DNA of 64,000 bases from Neurospora crassa OR74A (taxonomy: Eukaryota; Ascomycota; Sordariomycetes; Sordariales; Sordariaceae), in assembly GCF_000182925.2 (NCBI RefSeq), contig NC_026504.1:2666001-2730000 (forward strand), in the 5' to 3' direction. Below are positions 12,401 to 25,218 of this stretch, piece after piece. Every line of letters starts with the position of its first letter. Position 1 is the first letter of the stretch. A program made the position numbers and the translations under genes. A model generated the notes under the pieces. That model was not told the origin of the DNA, made no database searches, and worked only from the letters and a program-made list of their open reading frames with translations.

Positions 12401-14819
12401 TCTCGTGAAGCCTCTGATGGGGGAAGGGCAGGGCACGGAGCTACGGGGGCAATGGGGCGACGGGGTCTTGTTGACGCTTGACGAAAACCAGTGGGTGACC
12501 CGCGGGGAGAGACGGGGACCGAACGGGAGGGAGCCGCGAACAGATTCGCTGAATGGATGGTTGAAAGTGGAAACTGCCCGTCAAGCGTGCAAAGTGGGTG
12601 GAAGCACCGCCTGTCGAAGTGCTGTGAGGTGACTTCGTGCCCGACGTTCAGTGTTACACATGTCGGTACGTAGGTACCTCTAGGTACTGTGATGCCATTT
12701 GTTGCTTGGCTCGAGCTTTAGCTACCCTGCCGCGCGGATCTTGGCGTGCATCTCTGTTAACAATCCAGATCAAGCTTAGCGCGCCGGAACCCCTAGGCTG
12801 CCAGGTGCCAGCAGACAAGGGCAAATGGAAGGTCAGGCCGCCCGTGGAAGTCCAAGTCAGATGCCAGAATGAAAAGATACTCTATCTCTATACTGACTGT
12901 TTTCACGATGGAGGGTTTTCCGTCTGGCTTGCTGATAATGAACTAAACCAATGCTGACGTCAATGCCGCGAAAGAGATGAAAGCGCGTTCTACCAATGTT
13001 AAGAGAAAGTGGACGCGCCGCGGAACGTCTTATTAAGCATAGGTACTTCGCTGCTTTGACGCACCCAGTGCACACCATGACACGCGCACCTCGGCTGCTC
13101 TTCCGAAAGCTTCGTTCGCAAAAGTTGGGATTTTAGGGTTTAAACTTCTACCCTCCCAGCTCGTTCCCCCAGTGCCCGAATCCAGGCCATGTCACATTTA
13201 TATCGATGAGATCCACCCCCTCCGCCCTATCTCTGGGGCGGTCAAAAGCACGTCTCCCGGCTGCCACAAATATTTTGCATACTGTACACTAGGTCAAAGG
13301 ATCTCGAGCTCCACTTCCCCCGTTCCCCATTCCGGCTATGACCTTCACGTCTCCATTCCGAGACATTGAAGCACTGGAGTCACAGACTGACAATTGGAAT
13401 GGTCGGATGGAAGAAGTAGGATCCTGGAAGTACGCCAGCGACAATCCTCCAGCCAAATACCTTACCTCAAAGCGAAGTCGCTGGTGGAGGACAATTTTAA
13501 AGTGGAGACAGCATGCCTTATGATCCTATCTCCATTTGAATGCGTTCCCAGGGCACGTCCACCAATTACCTGTAATTACCTTTTCTCGTACCTTTGTCTC
13601 GCTGGACGCCTTCTTGTCGGCAACATGGCCTCCCAGGGGCACTCCGCTGTCAGAGGCGTTCCCCTCAGGTATCCCCGCTCCCACGCCACCCCGCTCCCGC
13701 TCTCTCCCGCGGTGCCGTTCTATTCTTTCGGGGTCTTCCAGGTTATCGGGGTCTCACACCCGACTCGAGGTAATTTATCGGGACCCACATTGTCCGGTCA
13801 GGCCCGGATCCACTTCTGAATAACCTTAACCTCCCGCCCCCGCTTGTCTCAACCCGAACTCCCGACTCTGGGTCTCAAGCCCCACTGAATTACCATCGCC
13901 AGAAAAAGAAGGTCTCAACATGTGTACACTAAAACCGGTGGGACTAACATCGTGGAACTTGCCTCTCCTTTGTCTCGGCTTCATATTGCCCGTCGTCGAC
14001 ATCCTGTGGCATCATCTCTCTCACGGTGCGCTAGCGTTGCGGTTATCGCACACCTAAACACCCACTACATACCACCTCCAATTCTCAAGCACCGGCGAGT
14101 ACGATGGTGTCCATGACAACAATTACATCTTCATCTTCCAGTCCAGCCACCAGACTCTAGGCGCTTGAGCACTGGCACCTTATCATTGGAAACCCCCCCG
14201 GGCTTCACGATATCCACCTCGGGGATGAGGTAGTGACCCTGGCTTCAAGGTTCAAGATGCTCCCCTTTCTCATTTACCATTGCCTACCTATTTGCCGCTG
14301 ATTTTGGCCAGCACAACTTAAGGCTATGCTGACACTGCTTTTTTTTTTTTTCTTTTTTTGTCTTGTTTGTTTATTCTGCACGATATCTGGAGGATCCTCG
14401 GGTGGCGGGACATGGCCTTATGTCACCCACTCAAAAGGCAACGGTACACTTCGTGTCTCTAAATTCAAGACGTTGTGGTCTGGAGGCATGATACAACGAG
14501 GGCTAAATGCTACAAGCGAAGAATTTTCTTGCTTTCCGTTGCGCGTTCATTCATGTAGCCCGGGATTGCCGCAGCTAACGCCTCCAACACTTGTCACCTT
14601 GGAAAAGGAACGTAGCGAATCATCTGCAACAAGAGCTACCATCTGTCCTTCAAACCCCCACGCCAGCTTTCTGCTCCTCTGAAACAGACTCGAATGGTGA
14701 CAGAAATCACATCTTCGACAATCACAAGCCAATGCAGCATCCGTCGGATGATGGCAGCGGCTGGATTGTTGATCTCCTGAGACAGGCCTGGCCATGGCTT
14801 TATACGGCTTGAAAGTTTT

Positions 14820-14852
14820 GTTCTTCTTTTCTTCTTCTTCTTCTTCTTCTTC
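14820..14852 (+). repeat. (TTC)n microsatellite
   Basis: Nearly perfect CTT/TTC repeats in the gene-free stretch. The polyarginine or polyserine frames seen here on either strand are artefacts of it. Confidence 0.85.
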
Positions 14853-17800
14853 TCCTCCCACGTCGTGTTCTACTGCTAACGAGGTGATACACACCAGGTT
14901 CGGGACGCCGTACTTTAGCCATGGTCAAATCTTGAGACAGAGCAGGAACACTCCGTATCGTGGCGAGCGCTACTATCGTGACGGGCCTTGGTCTTGGCCA
15001 TGCCGTATCCGAATTCCAAGCCCCGACGCCTAATTTTCTCGATGTCATGGGCTGCACCGAAGCCGATTGGCTTTGCAATCATGAAGATAATACTCCTGCC
15101 ACGATGGCCCTGGCCTGTGGAAAAAGCATTAGGAGGATCATCAATGCATCACCCGAGATCAACAGCATCGGCACAGCACCGGCAGGCTGCCTCTTCTGGG
15201 CTCAAGATTCGCGATTGACTGCTAGCTTCGGGTGACAGCAAGATATGTGCCACGATGTGATCGGGAAACAGGCTGCAGGAGGCTGGATTTGTGTGCGTAT
15301 GCCGGTACTGCGGTTACGCCAGGAACCCGTCAGTCTTGTATTCCGGCCAATCGCATCCTGCCCGAATAGCCATGCTTATCTCGAATTTGCCTGTTCGAGG
15401 CTGCAATCAGCAAGGAACAATGTCGAATTGGGCATTGATGGTATCGCCGAGATATCCTCCTAGCTGACTGAAACTCAATACACATACACATGTGGTAAAT
15501 TTGGACAAGTCAGCCCACAATCGATGTGCGGTGTGGCCATAGTCGGGCTTTGACGTGCCAAAGCATATCGGATGTATGATTTGAGATGGGAATTTTTTTC
15601 TTGTCGAGCAAGCGTCTCGCCGTCCCAGACATTTGGCGGATCTTCTTCGTCTGATGAAGATATTGGAGCATGCCCTTGTCTGGCCGCCAAGCTGACCTGT
15701 ATCGGACGATAAGATTCTCAATAGCCGGTGGCCTTCGAAGACTCCCAGGAGTGGTATAAACGAGCAAGATGACATTCATCTAGGGTAAAGTAAGTAAGTC
15801 TACCATAGCAAGCCTTCCCCCTTTGATCTAGTACAATGCCTCAAGGTAGTTAAGGTTTCGGAGAGTATGGTTATTAAACCGCTCAAAACTCTTGCTTGCT
15901 TTACGCCTGAGATGACCTGTTTGGGAGGTGGTCAGTAACATTCGAGAGCCTGGTATTGTGGATTATATTTTAGTCCATCATGTCGTATTGAGTGAGGTTG
16001 GGCTCCTAGGGGCGGCGGGCGGATAACGACGTCAGCTATAAGCCGCTCCGATATGATATCTACCTACTAATATCAACCTCAAAACTCGTATGGTATGCCT
16101 CTCCGGGCCGATAAGATGTGCAATAAAGGTCAAGTCCGGTTGAAAGGCATTCCGGCATTCGATCACCCATCAATTCCGCCATTGCATTCGTGCGTCCGCT
16201 TGGGAACAGACTGCCTTGTATTCTTTATTCGGTCATGACGATCCGACGGCCCCATTACTGCAGTACTAGCAGAGGAGCTGAGCAGAAAAATTCAGCCCAC
16301 GTATATGGTAAAGTGCTCTGCTCTGGGTATTTACACCATCACCGATCGGGTCCCACGCAAGCCACGGTCACGCATGTCCACTTCCCAAAGAGCGATGTAC
16401 ATGTGCTGAAAGCTGGAAGACAAAGGCGGCTGCCACTATTGACTTATGGTGCTGCCAGATTCGGAATAGGGCGTTCATAACAAGCCAACCAAAGCCAACC
16501 ACAGAGGGTGAGGCAGGCAGGGAAAAGATGCTTTCTGCAGTCATTCACTCGCGCTGACCGACCGATAAAGCAGCCTTCACCCACATCAATAGTCGCACTC
16601 CAGCGTTCTGGGAATGGCTTATGCGTGCTGCGCTGTTGGCAGACCGGTAGTTTGCTATCGATGCTGAATACCACGATCTGGATTTCTACAGCATCGTCGC
16701 ATCGGGGCCGCATCGCCATGTACAAGGTGGGCGGTGATAAGTTTGATATATGGCCTGCCACGGTGGCACGACCAGTTGGGGGTTCTCTTTGAGGAGGGGT
16801 CACTGATTACCTGCACTGATAGGGACCTTCGATGAGGATGGAAATTACACGCATCATGGCCAGTGATAAAGGAAGCAAGTTTCCTTTGGCGCCCCGCCTA
16901 TCAAGTGCGGCTGGAGGGGGAACAAGAAGAAGAATACGACGAGGCTTCCTCATAAGCCCTCATAGGCACGCTCAGGCACATGGCACAAACACCCGGGTAA
17001 TGAACTTGAGTTCTTCATGCCCTGCCAAGAGGGGACACTTGTGTCTCGGGAAGGCTTCGAAGGCGAACCAATTACTTCTTGGGGCTCCTCTCACCTTTTT
17101 GTGTTCGCGTCGTACAAGAAATTCCTGAGGGTGTGGACTGAGTTGTCCACGGTCTGTGTGGTAGAAAGGGGGCCCTGTCAGTTCCTCAATCGCACGATGC
17201 CATGCCTACCTAACCTTCACAACAGACGCTGTTGAGCAACAACATCCTTCTGGCTGCTCTGCGGCTGACATGGCGTCAGGGCTCGTATGGAATTTTGCAC
17301 GCTGTGAATGGCCCAGTGGAACCCCAAAACCCATGGCCTATAATTCGGAGATGGTTATGACCAAGGTTACTTCCTTGCTTAGATGTGCAGTACGTGCATC
17401 TGGTCCATCCTCGTTCACGGGCAGCAAGCAGACCGTCGTTCATATTGCGCCGCCGTCCTAAGTGGCGGTATGTACAAATTCTGCCAAGTCAAGGGGCGTA
17501 GGTACCGGTACGGCATGCGTTGTGTGCTTGACCAACCGTTGTAAATACGAGAAGGGATGGGGGACAACAAAAGTTCTCTCATTACCCCCCCGCCGCCCAG
17601 CACTTTGTCGGCGTACATTAAAATATGCGGCGCTCTGCTTCTTTGCTTTTTCTAGTTCTGCGTTGGACTCAGAGAGGTACAAACCGTAAAAATCTCGCAG
17701 CCTACTCTTTCTCGACGTTGCGGTCTGTATGTGAGTAGGGGGAATGAGTGGGCTGTTGATAAGCCGCTCACAGCCAACCTCGTGTAACTGGGTAATAACA

Positions 17801-18405
17801 AGGAAAAGAAGGAATGGGCTCTGTCGATTGCAATTTGAGGTTATCTGCTTGACATTGACTGCGAAGGAGTTTTGCAAATTGTGAAAAGGTTTGATGCTTC
17901 AGGAAATTAACAAACCAACTCTTTGTTTGAACCGGAAGAACATTGCCGACACAGACTGTGTTGTTGCTGACGGTATCCAGAAAACCAGAATCTTACCTGA
18001 CGCCAAGAAGCCTATCAAGTGCTAACTAACACACCAAGGTAGTCTACATGTTGTAACCGACATTCTAAACTACTGCGTGTAACAGAAGATAGATAGATAA
18101 ACCCACGTGTTGATGATACAGTACAAGGTTCCTTTTCGGTGTGTTAATGGTGGATACGGTATCGAGGTTTGGTAGGCCTCTTTGAACAAAACTTAGACAA
18201 GCCTAGCCCTAAAGCCATCCTTACCTGTAGGGCCTGTCCCGAAGAGACTTAGACCCTCGGCATGGTTGCCTCTTTAAACGGACCCGGCGAGCTGGAAACA
18301 CCTCTAGTTTTAGTGTCAGGCAAGGGAGGAACACGGTACGTACCCATGTGGACAGGGGTTCACGAAGGACCGCCGGCGGCTGGACCATCTTGGGTGCCAT
18401 GTACA

Positions 18406-18423
18406 GGTAGAGGTACCTCTACC
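18406..18423. repeat. 18-bp perfect palindrome GGTAGAGGTACCTCTACC
   Basis: The sequence equals its own reverse complement. It belongs to a group of AGGTA/TACCT-rich motifs scattered through the gene-free parts of the window. Confidence 0.8.
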
Positions 18424-19347
18424 CTATCATCCTTTTGCTGAGGTTATGTACTTCTACTCTTACGTACAGCTTCACTCACACCAACCATCTTTGTCCGCTT
18501 AGTTAATCTGATAGCAACGCAACCAACCCCGCCAGGCGTGCAGCGAGGAAACTGCGGCTTCTCTTCCACAGATTCGAGTCCCAGGAACTCGTTGGATGCG
18601 TTGGCGTACCCGGAAGGGAGCGGGAGATGGGTGGTGACCCCCCACCGCGTGGCTGACGGCGTCCTCGTTGCTGTGTTGTTGCTCCTTTGCTGCAGCTTCT
18701 CGCTTCGTGCTTCTCCTTCTGCTTCTTTCGTTTGTCCATTCCCAATGCCCAGTCATCGCAGTCGTACCGGGCATGTACAAGGTACTCATCGGCCACGGTG
18801 CTTCCCATGGAGGAAACCGGCCAGATGCCTGGCTGCTCAGATGTGGAATATGCCCAGCTCACTGCAGCGGTGCTATCTGTTTTTGGGTTCTTGACCGGTC
18901 TGAGCTGGAGCTGATGGAGAGAACTCCATGTTGGGTAAGGCCTTTGACCTCTGAGATGACAGCCAATGTTTTTCGCATTGATGGAAGTGTACCACCCCTG
19001 TAACGGCTTCTCTAGGTAGTTTCCCGGGGTGACCTCACTTTTCCTTCCTCCATTTCTTTGCACAGCCGAACCAGCAGGTGGGTTATATAACCTCCCACTC
19101 AACCCACCTTTCTCTATCCCTGGTGGTTGATCAATAGTTCTCGCCCAGTTTCGTCTTTACAATATATCTTTCCTGGGGCCCTCGACCTTACCTTCACTTA
19201 TCTTCGGCCCGTTCATCCGACCAACCAGATAAGCGAGGCCACATCCCCATCTGCTCGCTACCAATCCCACCTACATCTTGGGGGATCTGTTCGGCAACAC
19301 TTCATATACGTTGTCTCAGGTGCCGCTTGGACACCTAACGGCCCACA

Positions 19348-20796
19348 ATGTCGGTCTTCTCTTTGATCAAACGAAGCCGGCAAGCAGCAAAGGAACAGAA
19401 CGCAAAGAATGCCCAAAAGGACAAGGAAGAGGCCAAGGTCCCATACAAACACATACCCAGGCATGCCGCCCTCGATGCTCTCATGGGTGGTCCAACAGGC
19501 TGGAAGGAGGCCGATCGACTGAGAATCATGGAGGAGAACCGAAGGAGGAGTATCATGACAGCAAACGGCATGGGTATGCCGAGCGGACTTTCAACTCCAG
19601 TCCACGCCGGTGTCTTTACGCGCGCCAACAGCAGCCTCACGCACGTTTCATACAACAACCCCAGCGGCTACGCCACACCCGTCCCTCCAATTCCCCGAGC
19701 ATACAGCTACCACGGCTCGGTCCCGGGGTGGAGCCATCATGGCGGTGAAGTCAGCTATCTCTCGATCGATATGGCTGGAGCTGCCAGCAGTGGAACATCG
19801 ATCAAGGGAAAAGAAAAGGAACTTCGGCGCCCCAGGCTCGAATCCGGCCGTGCCAGCTGGTCTTCAAGCAGGCTTGCAGCAACTGGTGGACGAATTCACT
19901 TTGAGGGGGGATCTGGCTCAGCCCCTCGAACCAGGGACGGCTCGAGTTCCCCCGTCCAGAGCTCAAGCAACTCCAGCAGCTCAGAAGACGATTTGGAGAT
20001 CACTCCCGTAAAGAAATTTACCAGCGCGGTGACAACCTCAAGTCCACTCGCGGGAGTACCCAGCCGGCCGACAAGCGACGCCGACTCTGTTCACCGTCTT
20101 CATCCCGGTCATGCCCGAAAAGTGTCAAACTCATCATACAAACAAGCCGGACAGTCCTCATCGCCCAGTCAGTCATCCCCACAGAGTAGTCCGACCAAAT
20201 TAGGAGGAGGTTTAACCAGCAGCAGCGCTTCACTGAGTGCCGCCGGCATCCCACCCGTTCCAGCAATCCCTCCCATGCAATTTGGCGGAACCCTCGCTCT
20301 TCCCACAGCTCCCCCTTCGCACAAGAGTTCGCACCCCATTGCACCGTCCGTAGTGGTAGAAGAAGATGGCCCAGACCTCTCAGAAGACAACAGCTTGCAA
20401 ATCTCTGCCGGCACCGGCGCCGTTACTCTCCCCATTGGCACCGCCGTGTCAACGGTTCACACAGCAAACACTACCGCCGTGCCCGCCGAGCTGGAACCGA
20501 TGCAATCCAACGTCGTCTTTAACATCAGCGACAACAGTAAAACCCCGTACAGGACGTACTCCAGCCAAAAGGAACGATCGGCCGTCGCTGTTAGCGCTCT
20601 ACCCACCTCGTTTGACGAAGCGAGCTTGGCGATTCCCCAGCAATTGGTGGCGCTTCCTCAGCACCAGACAACTGGGAAGTTGGGGAAACGGCCAAAGAAG
20701 ATTTCCAAGGAGGAAGGGGAAGAAAGGGGAACCAAGGTGCCGAAGAAGAGTCGATGGAGCTTTATGAGTAACAGGAGGACGGCTGTTGCGGTATGA
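19348..20796 (+). CDS. conserved hypothetical Ser/Pro-rich protein, 482 aa, single exon
   Basis: Uninterrupted frame starting at an ATG in good context (CACAATGTC). The first 75 residues are dense and charged (MSVFSLIKRSRQAAKEQNAK, then YKHIPRHAALDALMGGPTGWKE and RLRIMEENRRRS), which looks like a conserved N-terminal module of filamentous-ascomycete proteins that I cannot name. The rest is low-complexity Ser/Pro/Thr with proline clusters (PPVPAIPP) that could bind SH3-type partners. The C-terminus is strongly basic (KLGKRPKKISKEEGEE, then VPKKSRWSF). There are no membrane segments and no signal peptide. Function is unknown; a cytoskeletal or signalling scaffold would be only a guess. Confidence 0.8.
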   Translation: MSVFSLIKRSRQAAKEQNAKNAQKDKEEAKVPYKHIPRHAALDALMGGPTGWKEADRLRIMEENRRRSIMTANGMGMPSGLSTPVHAGVFTRANSSLTHVSYNNPSGYATPVPPIPRAYSYHGSVPGWSHHGGEVSYLSIDMAGAASSGTSIKGKEKELRRPRLESGRASWSSSRLAATGGRIHFEGGSGSAPRTRDGSSSPVQSSSNSSSSEDDLEITPVKKFTSAVTTSSPLAGVPSRPTSDADSVHRLHPGHARKVSNSSYKQAGQSSSPSQSSPQSSPTKLGGGLTSSSASLSAAGIPPVPAIPPMQFGGTLALPTAPPSHKSSHPIAPSVVVEEDGPDLSEDNSLQISAGTGAVTLPIGTAVSTVHTANTTAVPAELEPMQSNVVFNISDNSKTPYRTYSSQKERSAVAVSALPTSFDEASLAIPQQLVALPQHQTTGKLGKRPKKISKEEGEERGTKVPKKSRWSFMSNRRTAVAV

Positions 20797-23700
20797 CAGC
20801 ATACGTACCTATGATTCTTTATGCTTTAGTGTGTGTATCAGGAAGAAAACGGTTCTCCAGGAAGTTGAACTCATTTCGGAATTAGTGTTTACAGCGGTTT
20901 CTCTACCTTTTCCTTTGTCTCTTACGAGGCCACGGTGGCGGCATTTTGAAAAATGGTTTTGTTTTACTTAGTTAATTCTTTTTATATCGTCGTGTCTCTT
21001 TTGTGGATGATGTGTACCTCTAGGTTCTCTTGGGCTTGAAAGATGATATTTGAGATCAAGAGTATCATCAGCATATGCGAACACCTGCTAGAAAACCTTG
21101 ACGATTGATTCTGGAGAAGATGGAAATACCACCACTGTTTTGCGATCCTTGTTATCGGAGAAAATTACTTTCTGACCATCGCTGTTCTGGAACAAAGATT
21201 TCATTCTTCCGAATTCACTTGCAAACGATAAAAATTGGTGGTGACTGAGCGAAACATTGAGGCCTAGATTACAGCCACCACAGCCTGAAAGGCCATTGTT
21301 GCTCGACAGTCCAGTCTTGTGCTGCAGTTATTACCTAGAGGTACTGCCTCTAGTATCGTACGGTATCGGATTTATTCCTGAATCGACTGGACGGCAGAAC
21401 AGGTAAGTACCTAGTACGAGGGGTGCGGGTGCGGGTGCGGGAGACGCCTGCTCTATGACCACTGCACCTGGCAACGACTGTATTGACTGGAACAACCTCT
21501 TAGTAATACCATGAGTTCGGCTGCCTCTGGATGTTCTTTCTGAGTGAACTTGAATCGCCCAGAAATCTAGACGATAGATCAGTCAATAAGGAAGGAGAGA
21601 GGGTTCAGGGAGAGGGCTGATAGCGGGATGTACCTCTGGGGCTATTACTTACCTACCTTCCAGTGAGCTCGCTATCGATGGTTGTAGCGTTCAAAAAAGT
21701 GAGGTAGGTGCTTCCATGTACGGCTCGGCTCGTTTTTGTCTCGCCTCAAATGCTCGGACGGAATAATACCTACCTCTAGGTAGGTGGCGGCGATTTCCCA
21801 AAGTCTGTACATATGTAATTTTGGCGTGGCAGGTGTGGTGGTGTGCTTTTCGTTTTGTCAGCTTTCAATGACAACCACCAAGAGCTCAAAGTGGAAGGTA
21901 TCCTGCCGCCAAAGAAAATGTGCGACATGTATCAATCAGTCCGATTGCATTGCTCTTTCAATGATGCTGTACTGGGCACCTCTGGGAATCCAATGTTTTT
22001 ACACACTAGTTCTACTAGCTGCCTGGGCACATAATTAATGCTCAAATGCTACTCCTTCGTTTCGGATTACCCAGAACGGACAATGGCGTGATCTGAGACG
22101 CTTTAGTGTTTTTTTTTTTTTTTTTAAGGGTTTTTATTTTATTTTATTTTTTTTTTTAAATTTTTTTTTTTTTTCATGCGGCGGTCAACACCGAAGGTTC
22201 TTGACACAGTAAGTACTTCGATACACTGAATGGAACAATGGAGGTCTGGACTCTGACGTGCTTTGGCTACTTTAGGTTTGGTGGCTGTTGGCACAGGTCA
22301 GCTGAAACGAACCCCAGGACGGCTGCTTGGCTGGCCTCTTTGGGCTGAGAAGAATGGCCATGAGGGGGACCCCACTTGACCGCATTGGTAATTGTGAGGT
22401 CTGCTCGTTTCTGGGCCGGTTAACATTCAGTCATTTGAAGGGTTTATCTAGATCCAATGTGTCGTGGACGATACGTGGTGGGTGGGATCATATGGAGTGT
22501 GAGGGGTAGATATTGCTGTCTACTCCAGCATCCATTCAGAGCCGATGCCGAGTAATGGCTTCATGACTGCTCCATGCCACTCACATCACTGATGATGGGG
22601 AGCTGAATGACAGCAGTGCTGTCACCGGTGTGAATCCTGTTGCGTTCGCAGTTCTTGGTAGGCAGAGGATCCTACGACGGAAGATGGGGAAATCAGAACT
22701 AAAAAGCGTGGTCGAATAGTTCAACAGCGGGACCGCCAAAAGAACAAGTTGATGTTGCATTCAGGGTCCAAGACCATGTGTTGTTTAAAATGCTTGGCCA
22801 GGTTTGGCGGTAACATGTATTCGCAGACGCCCGGCTAACACCACCGCACCGATGGACAAAGTACAACAGGAGCATATGGCTCGTAGGCCAGTTTATGGGC
22901 GACAATAGCTCGCTTCCTCATGCAAGCCGGGCGGGGATGAATATTCTCAGTGCGTCGCTTATATCCGGGAGGTAGGAAGCGAACGACCCGATGCGAAGCT
23001 GTTGCAGAGATGAAGTAGTAGATTGAATGTTCGATGAATAATAATCGCCTCCTGCTGTTTCCCTACGGACATTCATCATACTATCGTACACACCGGGACG
23101 GTCAGGTAAGGCACATCAGTCCAAGCCTCATCTAATTCCTGAATCGACAGACCGGCGTTGTGCGTTCTTTAAGAGACCTCGAGGGTGGATGATGGCATCG
23201 GGATGCGATGACTGCGTTGATAACTCCTGGCGATGGTTTCACGTAGAGGACAAGTCGAACACTTCCACGGATGTGTCTCGTATAAGTGTGGAAGACGGAA
23301 TGGAAGATCAACAGATCGACAGGGGCGTTGCGGGAGGGGAGCAATTCCAAAGACACGATTGGCCAGCCTTGCCAGCCACAGACGCATTTCTCCAATGGGC
23401 ACAGCTACATACTGTAGGGAACATCTCCACCCGGCCACAGCGCGCCGACACCGTGGCATCTTCCACTTTCCTTGGGCCTGGACGGCCTTATCATCTTATC
23501 GCGCCGCGACGGGAGCTTCCCCTCGCTCCACCATTCGGGACCTTGACGGATACATCCTCACCCAGGGCATCGCCAACCGGCGCAACCTGGCTGCTGTGTT
23601 TACTTTACCTTTCCCACTTCCACTTTGATAGCAATTGAACTATCGCACTGCTTTACTCCGACCACCCGATGCTGTTCTGAGCTCTTGTTTTTTGCGGTCT

Positions 23701-23798
23701 AGCGGCCGCCTTCCTCTCCTTTCGTTTGCCCTATCCAACGCAGTTCCAACTTAGTCCCCTGAAATAGTTTCGGTGCCCTGTTTCGCGCGGCGTGAGAG
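20797..23798. other. 3.0-kb gene-free stretch upstream of alg5
   Basis: No supportable gene. It contains a (GTGCGG)n run at about 21424-21443, several TACCT/AGGTA motifs (21013, 21332, 21769) and T-rich tracts at 22109-22175. Frames at 23189..23638 overlap each other in different phases and match no family. Confidence 0.5.
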
Positions 23799-25218
23799 AT
23801 GGCGCCTTCATCCACCATCTCGGATATCGTCGGCGCGCCATTGCAGCTGGTCTGGGGTCTTTATGACGTCGCCGCCGAAACCTCGACTCCTACTCTATTT
23901 CTAATCGCCGTGTCGGTTGCTGGACTTGCTTTTGGACTTGTATGAGCCTCACCTCTTTCCTGGTTGCCCCTTTCACGACGCCAGCCCAACTCATGCAGGG
24001 CCTTGACTGACACTCGCATCGTGCTTCCACCTGACGTAGATATACATCGTCCTGCACATAGTTGCGCCCAAGCCTCGCCTTCCGTACCCATCCGAAAAGA
24101 CTTACATCACCACCAACCCCGATGGCACCATCAGCAAGCCCCGACCGCTACCCTGCTGGTACGACCGTTGGCACGCCGAGAGCCGTCTGAAGGAACAATC
24201 TTCCTCTTCAACAACAGTCTCCTACCCTACCATCCCCGCCGGCTTCCCGGTCCCCGACTTCGGCACTGTCGAGCCCGCCGAAGTCGAGATCAGCGTCGTC
24301 ATTCCCGCCTACAACGAAGCCGACCGGCTCATCCCAACCCTTGAAGAGATGGTCGCCTACCTCGACGAACACTTTGGCCGGCCCGCAATTTCCGGTCCCG
24401 GCTCCCGTCCCACCTCCAAGGGAACCGGCACGCCCAAGCCGCACCGCAACGTGTTCAAGGACGCCTCGGCCCACAAGCGCCAGCACCCGCCCTCGGGCTA
24501 CGAGATCCTCCTAATCAACGACGGCAGCACCGACCGCACCGTTGACGTCGCCCTCGATTTCTCGCGCCAGCACAACCTGCACGACATACTTCGTATCGTC
24601 ACTCTGGAAAAAAACCGGGGTAAAGGCGGCGGCGTCACACACGGCCTCCGCCACGTGCGCGGCGAGTACGCCGTGTTTGCTGACGCCGATGGAGCCTCGC
24701 GCTTCGGTGACCTGGGCAAGTTAATAGAGGGGTGCGAGGACGTGGTCGACGGGTCCAACCGGGGCGTGGCCATTGGCAGCCGTGCGCACCTCGTTGGCAG
24801 CGAAGCTGTCGTCAAGCGCTCAGCCGTCCGTAACTTTCTGATGCGCTCATTCCACTTTGTGCTGATGATCCTCACGCCGCCGGCGACGAGCCGGATCAGG
24901 GACACGCAGTGCGGGTTCAAACTGTTTTCCAGGGCGGCGCTGCCTCATATTGTGCCGTATATGCATACGGAGGGATGGATCTTTGATATCGAGATGTTGA
25001 TGCTGGCTGAGTCGGCGCCGGCTACCCCTGTTCTGGCAAGCGATGGGAGTGTCATTGGCACGAGCTATGGGATAAAGGTGGCCGAGGTGCCAATTGGGTG
25101 GCATGAGGTGGGTGGGAGCAAGATGAATCTGGTCAAAGATAGTGTCAAGATGGCGATCGGCTTGGCAGTGTTGAGGGCTAGTTGGATGCTGGGAGTGTAT
25201 AGGAGACGGCTTGCTTGA
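23799..25218 (+). CDS. alg5: dolichyl-phosphate beta-glucosyltransferase (Alg5)
   Basis: Exons 23799..23939 and 24040..25218 (intron GTATGA...GTAG, phase 0) give 439 aa. Alg5 transfers glucose from UDP-glucose to dolichyl phosphate on the cytosolic face of the ER. The resulting Dol-P-Glc supplies the three terminal glucoses of the N-glycan precursor. One N-terminal membrane segment is visible (TLFLIAVSVAGLAFGL, continuing YIVLHIVA after the splice). The GT-A family-2 catalytic domain follows: VVIPAYNE at about 133, INDGSTDRTVD at about 206, NRGKGGGV, the metal-binding DADGA at about 261, then DTQCGFKLF and EGWIFDIEML, both typical of Alg5. The protein is somewhat longer than yeast Alg5 because of a Pro/Gly-rich insert at about 155-190. 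Confidence 0.95.

Larger units (their letters stand above)
12401..19347. other. 6.9-kb gene-free stretch
   Basis: Many frames of 60-200 codons occur on both strands. None shows a recognisable family, a plausible intron-joined extension or a consistent ATG, and the base composition is that of ordinary non-coding fungal DNA, not RIP-decayed. Small repeats are present: T-runs at 14339-14357, (TTC)n at 14820-14852, (GATA)n near 18090 and AGGTAC-type palindromes at 12671 and 18406. The right-hand part probably holds the promoter and leader of the gene at 19348. A non-coding RNA or fast-evolving small gene cannot be excluded. Confidence 0.5.

Noticed and set aside
14800-15078. polyarginine minus-strand frame
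   Set aside because: Produced by reading the (TTC)n microsatellite in reverse.
18503-19102. 199-codon minus-strand frame with basic and serine-rich sequence
   Set aside because: No family likeness, no plausible splice partners, and overlapped by equally long frames on the other strand.
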